This document shows, piece by piece, positions 31,793 through 38,901 of a DNA stretch of 64,000 bases. Source of the DNA: Streptomyces sp. NBC_01304 (GTDB taxonomy: Bacteria; Actinomycetota; Actinomycetes; Streptomycetales; Streptomycetaceae). Positions within the stretch are counted from its first letter, which is position 1, and the number at the start of each line of letters is the position of its first letter. The position numbers were made by a program, and so were the translations under genes. The notes under the pieces were generated by a model. The model was not told the origin of the DNA. It ran no database searches and was given only the letters and a program-made list of their open reading frames with translations. The stretch covers positions 3,162,001-3,226,000 of the forward strand of contig NZ_CP109055.1 of NCBI RefSeq assembly GCF_035975855.1, written 5' to 3'.

Positions 31793-32980
31793 TCAGACCT
31801 TGCTCAGCGCCTGGTCGAGGTCGGCGATGAGGTCTTCGTTGTCTTCCAGGCCGACGGAGAGACGGATCATGCTGTCGGTGATGCCGCGCTGGGTCCGCTC
31901 TTCCGGGCTGAGGCCGTGGTGGGTGGTGGTGACCGGCTGGGTGGCCAGGCTCTCCGCGCCGCCCAGACTGGGCGCGATGCTGAAGAGCTGAAGCCGGTCG
32001 ACGGTGGCGGTTGCCTCCGTGCCGGTGCCGTCCACGGTGAAGCTGAGCATGCCTCCGTAGCCTCGCATCTGCGCGGCGACGATGGCGGCCCTGGCTCCGG
32101 TGGCCAGCCCGGGGTAGTGCACCGTGCTGACGCGTGGGTGCCCGGCCAGGTAGTGGGCGATCGCCGTGGCAGTCGCGTTCTGCGCCCGCACGCGGACGAC
32201 GAGCGTGCGCAGACTGCGGGCCAGGAGGGAGGCAGTCTCGGGGGCGATGATCTGTCCGAGGTTCTTGCGCCAGGGAGCGATGGGGGCAAGGAGAGCGCCC
32301 GGACCGGCGACCGCTCCTGCGGTCAAGTCGCTGTGCCCGCCCAGATATTTGGTCGCCGAGTGGACGACTAGGTCCGCCCCGTGGTCGAGCGGGGTCTGGT
32401 TGACCGGGGTAGCGAAGGTGTTGTCCACGACGAGCAGCGCCCCGACCGCGTGGGCCTGGGCGGCGATGGCCGCGATGTCGAAGACCTCTAGGGTCGGATT
32501 GCTGGGCGTCTCCAGGAACACGATGCGCGTACGAGACGTGAGGAACTCCGGCAGGCGCTCGCCGTCCGCGCCGCGTACGAAGGTGGTGTGGATGCCGAGG
32601 CGGGGCAGGTTCTCGCCGAGGAGCTCGAAGGTTCCTCCGTACACGTCACCCAGGCACACGATGTGGTCGCCGGCCTTGCAGTGCGAGAGGAAAGTGGCAG
32701 CTTCGGCGGCCATGCCGGAGCTGAACGCCAGGGCCGTCTCGGCGTTCTCCAGCGAGGCGAGCTTGCCCTCCAGTGAGCGGATGGTGGGGTTGAGTCCATA
32801 GCGGGTGTAGAGGTTGCCGTCCCGGCGGCCTTCCACGACGTCCAGGAGCTCGGACGTGCTGGAGTAGGCGAAGGTCGAGTGGTTGTAGAGGGGTGGGTGA
32901 ATGGCCCCCTCGGCATCCCGGCTTTCCCCCGCGTGGACACAGCGGGTGGACAGTGCGTGGTTCCGGTCCTCGGCGGTCAT
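31793..32980 (-). CDS. PLP-dependent trans-sulfuration enzyme (cystathionine gamma-synthase/lyase family)
   Basis: A 395-residue Cys/Met-metabolism PLP enzyme. TRCVHAGESRDAEGAIHPPL opens the fold, YTRYGLNPTIRSLEGKLASL and AFSSGMAAEAATFLSHCKAG follow, and the PLP Lys is in VVHSATKYLGGHSDLTAG. The C-terminal SLGGAESLATQPVTTTHHGL is typical of MetB/MetC/MGL-like enzymes. Choosing among cystathionine synthase, lyase, methionine gamma-lyase or O-acylhomoserine sulfhydrylase is not possible from motifs. ATG 32980 follows AAGGAGG; an upstream start would add unconserved residues. Its position beside MoeA and the sulfur island suggests a sulfur amino acid role, such as releasing reduced sulfur. Confidence 0.85.
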   Translation of the reverse strand: MTAEDRNHALSTRCVHAGESRDAEGAIHPPLYNHSTFAYSSTSELLDVVEGRRDGNLYTRYGLNPTIRSLEGKLASLENAETALAFSSGMAAEAATFLSHCKAGDHIVCLGDVYGGTFELLGENLPRLGIHTTFVRGADGERLPEFLTSRTRIVFLETPSNPTLEVFDIAAIAAQAHAVGALLVVDNTFATPVNQTPLDHGADLVVHSATKYLGGHSDLTAGAVAGPGALLAPIAPWRKNLGQIIAPETASLLARSLRTLVVRVRAQNATATAIAHYLAGHPRVSTVHYPGLATGARAAIVAAQMRGYGGMLSFTVDGTGTEATATVDRLQLFSIAPSLGGAESLATQPVTTTHHGLSPEERTQRGITDSMIRLSVGLEDNEDLIADLDQALSKV

Positions 32981-33073
32981 CGGTTCCTGCCTCCTTCGGC
33001 TGGTCATACGGAACGGGCGAGCGCCGGGCACGTACGGCACACACGTGAGTGGGCGAGCGAGGGCTGACCGCGC

Positions 33074-34345
33074 TCAGCGGGGTGCGGTGCTGTGAGCGTG
33101 CGCTTGGTCCGGCAATGGCACTGCCGGGACGCCTTCTTGGCGCACGGCGACGGGCGCCTCCCCGGCATACAAGGGCAGGGGGAGGAAGGGGACGTGCATG
33201 CCGGCATCCACTACCCCGCCCGGCGATACGACGACGAATCCGTCCCCGGCGGCGACGCCGCGGAGCATGGAGGACGCGGCGTGGCCGAGGGTGTGGGCGC
33301 GGCCGTGGGTATCGAGTCGCGCGGCTGCCAGGTGAGTGAAGTCGCCCCGGCCGATGGTCTCTTCGGCAACGGGAACGGTACGCAGCGACGGAAGCGGGCG
33401 CCGCGTGAGCCCCGCGATCAGCGGTTCGGTCAGGGTCATCAGGGCGGTCAGCGCGGCCTGCGGATTGCCGGGCAGTCCACAGACGAACTTCCCGCCGGGC
33501 AGCCGTGCGGCGAGCATCGGGGAGCCAGGACGCACAGCCACGGTGTCGACAAGGTACTCGGCGCCCAGTTCGCGCAGCGCCGGGTGCAGATGGTCCGCCG
33601 GCCCGTGCATGGTGCCGCCGGTGGTGCACACGATGTCCGCGGTCTTCAACGCCGAGGTCAGGGCGGCCAGATGGTCTTCCAGTGTGTCGGCGACGGGGTG
33701 AGCGGGGCCTTCGACGGGAAGGGCGCCGAGGCGGCGTAGCCACGAAGGGACCGAGGGGCCCAAGGAGTCACGGATGCGGCCGAGACCCGGGAGCCCCGCC
33801 GTCTTGAGCTCGTCGCCGAACACGAGCACCGCTGCGGACGGCGGTCTATGGACGTGGAGCGTGTCATGGCCGCTGGACGCGGCCAGTCCGATCACGGCAG
33901 GGGTCACCGGGCTGCCGGCGGGCAGCAGTTCTTCCCCGGCACTCACCTCTTCGCCTGCCTCGCGCCAGTCCCGGCGGGCACGGGCAACTCCCGTGATCCT
34001 GCCGTGCTCGTGATGCGCGCATTCCAGGCGGACGATGGCCTCGGTGCCTTCTGGGACCATGGCACCGGTGGCGATCTCCATGCAGGTGCCGGGCCGGGTC
34101 AGGGCGGGCGGGCGCTCTCCCGCCAGGACGCGCCCCTCCGGAATCCAGGGTTGCGGGCCCCGGACCGCCCAGCCGTCGACCGCGGAAGCGGGGAACGCCG
34201 GTACGTCGGTCCGGGATGTCAACGGGGCGGCAAGTGTCGTACCGTCCGTTTCCGAAAGCGGCACGGCGACGGCCGGGCGGGCGCCCTGGCGCCCGGCTTC
34301 ATGCATGGCAGTACGGGCCTCAGCCCACGATATGGGTGCGTCCAC
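33074..34345 (-). CDS. moeA: Molybdopterin molybdotransferase MoeA
   Basis: A 423-residue MoeA. Landmarks: DVPAFPASAVDGWAVRG (the D-G-x-A loop), EIATGAMVPEGTEAIVRLE (the T-G-A-x-x-P-x-G-A-D box with an A-I-V variation), DIVCTTGGTMHGPADHLHP (molybdopterin-binding T-T-G-G; the usual S-x-G-D is T-M-H-G here) and FVCGLPGNPQAALTALMTLT (G-L-P-G-N-P). It inserts molybdate into adenylylated molybdopterin. Start GTG 34345 lies 52 bases from the operator at 34397-34414, shared with the divergent TusA-like gene, so a dedicated MoeA may serve the island's Mo enzyme. It differs from canonical MoeA at several positions and could be a specialised paralogue. Confidence 0.85.
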   Translation of the reverse strand: MDAPISWAEARTAMHEAGRQGARPAVAVPLSETDGTTLAAPLTSRTDVPAFPASAVDGWAVRGPQPWIPEGRVLAGERPPALTRPGTCMEIATGAMVPEGTEAIVRLECAHHEHGRITGVARARRDWREAGEEVSAGEELLPAGSPVTPAVIGLAASSGHDTLHVHRPPSAAVLVFGDELKTAGLPGLGRIRDSLGPSVPSWLRRLGALPVEGPAHPVADTLEDHLAALTSALKTADIVCTTGGTMHGPADHLHPALRELGAEYLVDTVAVRPGSPMLAARLPGGKFVCGLPGNPQAALTALMTLTEPLIAGLTRRPLPSLRTVPVAEETIGRGDFTHLAAARLDTHGRAHTLGHAASSMLRGVAAGDGFVVVSPGGVVDAGMHVPFLPLPLYAGEAPVAVRQEGVPAVPLPDQAHAHSTAPR

Positions 34346-34396
34346 GTCGCAGAGAGTAGAGAGTCCGACGGCGCCAGCGCGACCCTTCCGGCTAAA

Positions 34397-34414
34397 TTCA
34401 AAGGATCTTTAGAA
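34397..34414 (+). promoter_or_regulatory. Copy A of the 18-bp sulfur-island operator
   Basis: TTCAAAGGATCTTTAGAA, an imperfect dyad, lies 17 bases upstream of the TusA-like ATG and 51 from the divergent moeA start. It matches copies B (34911-34928, inverted) and C (38499-38516) to the consensus TTCAARRGWTMTYTAGAA. The AT-rich element overlaps a possible -10 (TAAATT at 34393-34398). Confidence 0.72.
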
Positions 34415-34431
34415 GAACGGATGGAGGCTGC

Positions 34432-34719
34432 ATGTCGACGGTACGGCTGGTCGAGGGTGCGGGACTGCGGTGCGTGCAGGTGCTGCTCAAGCTGCGGCGC
34501 GAGATGGTGGATGCCCCGCCAGGCAGCGTCTTTCACGTGATCACGGACGACCCGGCAGCCCCTCTTGACCTGCCCGCTTGGTGCCACATGACAGGCCACA
34601 CCTACCTCGGCCCGGTCAGTGACGGCCAAGTCGACGGGGTTACTCCCGTCCATGCACTACGCCTCGAAGGCGCGGCGCAGTCCACAGACCCCGCGCACCC
34701 TTGGCGGCTGAGCGACTGA
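34432..34719 (+). CDS. TusA-like sulfur-carrier protein with altered active-site motif
   Basis: A 95-residue TusA/SirA-fold protein. VEGAGLRCVQVLLKLRREMV corresponds to the family's G-L-R-C-P-x-P-V-L-K-x-R: the sulfur-carrying Cys is present, but the C-P-x-P box reads C-V-Q-V. Later DLPAWCHMTGHTYLGPV matches the D-I-x-A-W-C-x-x-T-G-H end of the fold with a second Cys. TusA proteins relay persulfide sulfur between rhodanese, DsrE and biosynthetic or oxidative enzymes. RBS GGAGG precedes the ATG, and operator copy A is just upstream. It is divergent from moeA. Fold assignment good; donor and acceptor unknown but the island's DsrE and rhodanese domains are natural partners. Confidence 0.8.
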   Translation: MSTVRLVEGAGLRCVQVLLKLRREMVDAPPGSVFHVITDDPAAPLDLPAWCHMTGHTYLGPVSDGQVDGVTPVHALRLEGAAQSTDPAHPWRLSD

Positions 34720-34910
34720 GCGCCGCAAGAGGGCCTGCGGCAGCGAGGGGAGGCGGGGCGGAATCTATGAATCCGGCCATGACCGACCGGCGAGGCTAAG
34801 ACGGCCTCACCGTACGCCTTCCGCATTTACGCAGGTCACAGCCTTCGGCGGGATGCGCCTTGAGGTTCACTGGGGTGCAGGTGCAGAAAGTTCTTGCCTC
34901 CGCGCGCATG
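34720..34910. other. Intergenic region between the TusA-like and ArsR-rhodanese genes
   Basis: About 190 bases with no gene detected. It leads into the promoter of the ArsR-rhodanese gene; a possible -35 (TTCTTG, 34891-34896) lies 17 bases ahead of TAGATA (34914-34919), which overlaps operator copy B. Confidence 0.4.
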
Positions 34911-34928
34911 TTCTAGATATCTTTTGAA
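34911..34928 (-). promoter_or_regulatory. Copy B of the 18-bp sulfur-island operator
   Basis: TTCTAGATATCTTTTGAA; its reverse complement is TTCAAAAGATATCTAGAA. It sits 24 bases ahead of the ArsR-rhodanese ATG, so the regulator probably controls itself. Match to copies A and C covers 13 of 18 positions exactly, the others as R/W/M/Y. Confidence 0.72.
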
Positions 34929-34952
34929 CACCAAACAGCGACCGGAGGTGTC

Positions 34953-35621
34953 ATGTCGGAGCGAGACGTCAGAGAGGGCCTCTTCGGCCAGCTGGCTCGC
35001 ATCGGCAAGGCCATCAGCAATCCGAAGCGGATCGAACTGCTCGACATCCTGGGGCAGGGTGAACGCTCGGTGGAGTCGCTGGCCACCGCCACAAACATGA
35101 CGGTGGGAAACACCTCCAGCCACCTGCAGGTGCTGCGCAATGCCCGCATGGTGGAAACCCGCAAGGACGGCACGAAGGTCATCTACTCGCTCGCCGATGA
35201 GCGCGTCGCATGCTTCGTGCGTGAACTGTGGACGCTCGCCGACGCTCGCCTTGCCGAGGTCGAGCAGCTCCTCAAGGACTACCTGCAGGGCGAAGAGACG
35301 CTCGAGCGGGTCACCAAGGAAGAGTTGGTCTCGCGCTCGCTGCGCGGCGACGTCTTCATCATCGATGTGCGGCCGGCCGAGGAGTACGCCGCCGGACACA
35401 TCCCGGGCGCCACGTCCGTACCGTTTGACGAGTTGAACGACCACCTGTCCAAGCTGCCTGCAGACATGGACATCGTCGCGTACTGCCGTGGCCCGCACTG
35501 CGTCTTCGCTCCGAAGGCGGCGCAGATTCTCAAGCAGCAGGGGCTTCGGGCAATGGTGCTCGAAGACGGAATGCCGGAATGGCGTCAGGGGGGACTTCCT
35601 GTGAGCACTGCCAGTAGATAG
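34953..35621 (+). CDS. ArsR/SmtB-family regulator fused to a rhodanese domain (paralogue 1)
   Basis: A 222-residue fusion. Residues 8-85 form an ArsR winged helix (AISNPKRIELLDILGQGERS, VESLATATNMTVGNTSSHLQ, VLRNARMVETRKDGTKVIYS). Residues about 115-215 are a rhodanese (DVFIIDVRPAEEYAAGHIPG, then DMDIVAYCRGPHCVFAPKA) with two Cys in the active loop; the first is the canonical persulfide-carrying residue. Such fusions resemble SqrR/BigR-type sulfide or persulfide sensing, here with the rhodanese as likely sensor. ATG 34953 follows CGGAGG and operator copy B. I infer that it represses the three operator-bearing promoters until persulfide accumulates. Confidence 0.85.
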   Translation: MSERDVREGLFGQLARIGKAISNPKRIELLDILGQGERSVESLATATNMTVGNTSSHLQVLRNARMVETRKDGTKVIYSLADERVACFVRELWTLADARLAEVEQLLKDYLQGEETLERVTKEELVSRSLRGDVFIIDVRPAEEYAAGHIPGATSVPFDELNDHLSKLPADMDIVAYCRGPHCVFAPKAAQILKQQGLRAMVLEDGMPEWRQGGLPVSTASR

Positions 35622-35849
35622 CTGACCGGTCACGATTCTGACCGCTCACCACGCTGACCGATCGCCGAGCAGACGGCGTCGGCCATCAGCGAGATCACTT
35701 CACTGCCGGGTGCACCGCCCCGGCACGCCTTCAGCGTGCCCGCACTCCTAAGGCCCGGCCTCAGTTCCATCACACGTCACAGCGAGGTCGTACACGCGAC
35801 CCCGCGACTTGACGTGTACTTGCCATGCTCGTGAACTGTAGGGGCGTAC

Positions 35850-36761
35850 GTGAAAAAGATCCGACTGTTCCTTGCCCTGGCCGCGGTATCCGCGGCCACC
35901 GCCTGCTCCAGCGCAGGCGCTTCGGGCAGCACCAACGACCAAGGCATCCCGGAGAAGCTGGTCGTGGGAATCATCCCCAACGTGGCGCCGGACAAGCAGG
36001 GCGCCAAGTACGAACCGCTCCAGGAGTACCTGTCCAAGAAGCTGGATGCGGACGTCGAGCTGTTCGTGGCCACGGACTACGCGGGCGTCGTCGCCGCGCT
36101 CGGAGCCAAGAAGGTCGACGTCGCCTATGTCGGCGGCCTGACCTACGCGCAGGCCGAAGAGCAGGTCGATGTCCAGCCGCTGGTCACCGAGATCGACAAG
36201 GAGACCGGCACCAAGGAGTACCTCTCCGGCATCGTGGTCAGCAGCGACTCGAAGTACAAGAGCGTCAAGGATGTCCTGGACGACAAGGGGAAGTTCGCCT
36301 TCGGCGACGTCAGCTCGACCTCGGGCAGCCTGTACCCGCGCGCCATGCTGAACGCGGCCGGCGCCGAGTGTTCGGCGAAGTCGATCGACAAGTGCCCGCC
36401 ACTGTCGAAGGTCTCCTTCACCGGCGGCCACGACGCCACCGCGCAGGCCGTGGCGAACGGCTCCGCGGACGCCGGCGGCCTGGAGGTGCGCATCCTGCAT
36501 CGCCTGGAGCGCGACGGCAACGTACCCAAGGGCAAGCTGAAGATCATCGAGTCCCACAAGGTCATGGGCTACCCCTGGGTGATGCGCACCGAGCTCGGTG
36601 ACAAGGCCGCCGCATCGATCACCGACGCCTTCAAGGCGATGAAGGACCCGGAGCTGCTCGACTTGATGCAGACCACCGGATACACGCAGGTGACGGAGGC
36701 CGACTACGCGCCTCTCACGAAGCAGGCCAAGGAACTCGGACTGCTCACCGCCGGGCGATGA
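35850..36761 (+). CDS. PhnD-type substrate-binding lipoprotein of an ABC importer
   Basis: A 303-residue lipoprotein. It has a signal peptide with lipobox ending AATACSS (Cys 19). The PhnD fold follows: LVVGIIPNVAPDKQGAKYEP, LQEYLSKKLDADVELFVATD, YAGVVAALGAKKVDVAYVGG, GDVSSTSGSLYPRAMLNAAG. Two extra Cys (GAECSAKSIDKCPP) could form a disulfide. PhnD-family proteins bind phosphonate, phosphite or related oxyanions; AioX/ArxX arsenite sensors are relatives. Start GTG 35850. It is followed by an ATPase and a permease as one operon. In this sulfur/Mo context the ligand may be a sulfur oxyanion, organosulfur compound or tetrahedral oxyanion; undetermined. Confidence 0.85.
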   Translation: MKKIRLFLALAAVSAATACSSAGASGSTNDQGIPEKLVVGIIPNVAPDKQGAKYEPLQEYLSKKLDADVELFVATDYAGVVAALGAKKVDVAYVGGLTYAQAEEQVDVQPLVTEIDKETGTKEYLSGIVVSSDSKYKSVKDVLDDKGKFAFGDVSSTSGSLYPRAMLNAAGAECSAKSIDKCPPLSKVSFTGGHDATAQAVANGSADAGGLEVRILHRLERDGNVPKGKLKIIESHKVMGYPWVMRTELGDKAAASITDAFKAMKDPELLDLMQTTGYTQVTEADYAPLTKQAKELGLLTAGR

Positions 36762-36813
36762 CGGGCACACCCTGCCCCGCCTGACTTTCCCAATCCACTG
36801 GGGGACTCACGCA

Positions 36814-37554
36814 ATGAAGATCCAACTAGAGGGCGTGTCCGCGTCGTTCGCCGACCGCGACGTGCCCGCCCTCGACAACATCTCACTGACCATCAACCCG
36901 GGCGAGCACGTAGTCCTGCTCGGCCCCTCCGGCTCCGGGAAGACAACGCTGCTGCGATGTATTCTCGGCGCCGTTGCCCCGCAGGCGGGCACCATCCGAG
37001 TGGGCGGACTCGACCCCGTCTCACCGTCCGAACTGCGGGCCCTGCGCCGCAAGACCGGCGTGGTCCGCCAGGGCAATGACCTGGTCCTGGGCCTGCGCGC
37101 CCAGACCAACGCGGTCCTGGGCACCTCCCCCAGCTGGGGGCTGCGGGAATGGGCCGCCGTGCTGCGCGGCATCGTCCCTTCCCGCTACGAGGAGCGCGTA
37201 CAGGCTCTCGCAGAGAACCAGGGCATCCGCCCGTTCCTCAAGGCGCGGGTGGAACACCTGTCGGGAGGCCAGCGCCAGCGGGTCGCCCTGGTCCGCGCGG
37301 TGCTGCCCGAACCCCAGCTGCTGCTGGCCGACGAGCCCACCTCCGGCCTGGACCCGGTCACCTCGCAGGCCGCCGTCGACACACTGCGTGCGGCCAATGG
37401 CGTCACCGTGGTTGTCTCCACTCACGACCTGGGCATCGCCCGGCAGTTCCCCCGGATCGTCGCCCTGCGAGACGGGCGCATCCACTACGACGGCGCCGAA
37501 CTCACCGAGCGTGACGCCGAGGAGATCTACCAGGGGACGGCGGTGCCCGCATGA
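36814..37554 (+). CDS. PhnC-like ABC transporter ATPase
   Basis: A 246-residue ATPase: Walker A LLGPSGSGKTTLLRCILGAV, Q-loop VVRQGNDLVLGLRAQTNAVL, signature HLSGGQRQRVALVRAVL, Walker B LLLADEPTSGLDP and H-loop VSTHDLGIARQFPRIVALRD. The insert between Q-loop and signature (TNAVLGTSPSWGLREWAAVL) is PhnC-like, where the family often has N-V-L-x-G. It energises the PhnD/PhnE system. The start follows a GGGGGAC stretch; it overlaps the permease start by four bases. Confidence 0.88.
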   Translation: MKIQLEGVSASFADRDVPALDNISLTINPGEHVVLLGPSGSGKTTLLRCILGAVAPQAGTIRVGGLDPVSPSELRALRRKTGVVRQGNDLVLGLRAQTNAVLGTSPSWGLREWAAVLRGIVPSRYEERVQALAENQGIRPFLKARVEHLSGGQRQRVALVRAVLPEPQLLLADEPTSGLDPVTSQAAVDTLRAANGVTVVVSTHDLGIARQFPRIVALRDGRIHYDGAELTERDAEEIYQGTAVPA

Positions 37555-38447
37555 GCACAGACACCAGTCCCGACAAGGCCATACCCGGTACCCGCTGCGG
37601 GCCTAAGATCCCCCAGCAGCGCAACGGCTCGGGGCACCGACCGCCCGACACCGCCCAGCAGATGAGCGGGCACAAGCGGTCCAAGAGCATCTGGATCATC
37701 CTGGCCGTCGCCCTGGCCGCCGTGGTGTGGTCACTGGACGGCACCGGGGTGAGCATCGCCAATCTGGTCGCCGGCTGGGAGGGCGCCCGGGAGATCGCCG
37801 ACGGGCTGTTCCCGCCCCAACTCGACCAGGAACTCCTGCAGTCGGTCGGCACGGCCGTCCTGGAGACCCTGCAGATCTCGATCGCCGCCCTGTTCTTCGG
37901 CGTCATCGGGGGGCTCGTCCTGGCCGTCCTGATGGCGGGCAACATCGGCGCCCCGCGCTGGCTGGCCGCCTCGGCGCGGCTGGTGGCGACCGTCTTCAGG
38001 TCGGTGCCCGAACTGCTGTGGGCGCTGGTGTTCGTGGCCGTCGTCGGCCTCGGCCCGGCAGCGGGCGTGTACGCGATCTCGCTGCACGCCGCCGGCCTGC
38101 TCGCCAAACTCGTCTCCGAGCAGCTGGAGGCCGTCGACCCGGCCCCGGTGGAGGCGATGCGCATGACCGGAGCCTCCCGGCTCACCACCGGCGTGCTGTC
38201 GGTCATCCCGCAGGCCCGCAACAACATCGCTTCCCTGGTGCTCTACCAGTGGGAGTGCAACATCCGCAGCTCGGCCATCATCGGCTTCGTCGGCGCCGGC
38301 GGCATCGGCCAGGCGCTCGGCATCTCCATGCGCCTGTTCCGCTACGACGAACTCGCCACGCTGATGATCGCCCTTCTGCTGCTCGTCGTGGCCGTTGACC
38401 AGCTCTCCCGGCTCCTGCGCCACCGCATGGGTGCGGCTACCCGCTAG
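37551..38447 (+). CDS. PhnE-like ABC transporter permease
   Basis: A 298-residue permease with about six membrane segments (SIWIILAVALAAVVWSLD; TLQISIAALFFGVIGGLVLA; FRSVPELLWALVFVAVVGLG; LATLMIALLLLVVAVDQL). The cytoplasmic coupling loop EAMRMTGASRLTTGVLSVIP has the E-A-x-x-x-x-G signature, and the PhnE-like W-E-x-N-I-R-x-S segment (YQWECNIRSSAIIGFVGAGG) is present. A hydrophilic 45-residue N-terminal tail is unusual. ATGA coupling to the ATPase. It ends 83 bases before the dsrE-like gene, with no obvious terminator between. Confidence 0.86.
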   Translation: MSTDTSPDKAIPGTRCGPKIPQQRNGSGHRPPDTAQQMSGHKRSKSIWIILAVALAAVVWSLDGTGVSIANLVAGWEGAREIADGLFPPQLDQELLQSVGTAVLETLQISIAALFFGVIGGLVLAVLMAGNIGAPRWLAASARLVATVFRSVPELLWALVFVAVVGLGPAAGVYAISLHAAGLLAKLVSEQLEAVDPAPVEAMRMTGASRLTTGVLSVIPQARNNIASLVLYQWECNIRSSAIIGFVGAGGIGQALGISMRLFRYDELATLMIALLLLVVAVDQLSRLLRHRMGAATR

Positions 38448-38470
38448 TACCGGAAGTCCGCTTTGCCCTC

Positions 38471-38516
38471 TGGACAGAGCATCCCCACACCTCTACTCTT
38501 CAAGAGTTCTCTAGAA
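38471..38516 (+). promoter_or_regulatory. Promoter and operator copy C ahead of the DsrE-flavoprotein genes
   Basis: TGGACA (38471-38476) and TACTCT (38494-38499) form a plausible -35/-10 pair with a 17-base spacer. The dyad TTCAAGAGTTCTCTAGAA (38499-38516), the third copy of the island operator, begins at the -10 and would cover the transcription start. The RBS (AGGAGA) follows directly. Confidence 0.7.
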
Positions 38517-38530
38517 TAGGAGATAAGAAA

Positions 38531-38884
38531 GTGACGAACTTCCTCTTCGTGCTGCACGACCCGCCCTACGGCACCGAGCGCGTCTACAACGGGATGCGCT
38601 GGGCGACCGAAGTCGCGCGGCGCGAGGGCACCGAGGTCAAGGTCTTCCTCTTCGGTGACTCGGTGGTCTCGGTGGTCGAGGGCCAGAAGACGCCGGACGG
38701 CTACTACAACTCCGGGAAGATGGCGACGAACTTCGCCCGTCTGGGCGGGGTGATCGGCTGCTGCGGTACCTGCATGGACGCTCGCGGGATGAGCGAGGAC
38801 AACCTCACCAAGGGCGCCCACCGCTCCTCGATGAAGGAACTGACCGACTGGACCGAGTGGGCCGACAAGGTCATCAACGTCTGA
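38531..38884 (+). CDS. DsrE-family sulfur-relay protein
   Basis: A 117-residue DsrE/F-like protein. It starts MTNFLFVLHDPPYGTERVYN, typical of the family, and has the core VKVFLFGDSVVSVVEGQKTP. The candidate sulfur site is GGVIGCCGTCMDARG with three Cys in C-C-x-x-C spacing. DsrE proteins carry or transfer protein-bound persulfide, often to TusA. The start is GTG 38531 after AGGAGA. It is transcribed with the flavoprotein gene 17 bases downstream and controlled by operator copy C. Confidence 0.86.
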   Translation: MTNFLFVLHDPPYGTERVYNGMRWATEVARREGTEVKVFLFGDSVVSVVEGQKTPDGYYNSGKMATNFARLGGVIGCCGTCMDARGMSEDNLTKGAHRSSMKELTDWTEWADKVINV

Positions 38885-38901
38885 GGTAGGAGCACCACAC
38901 C

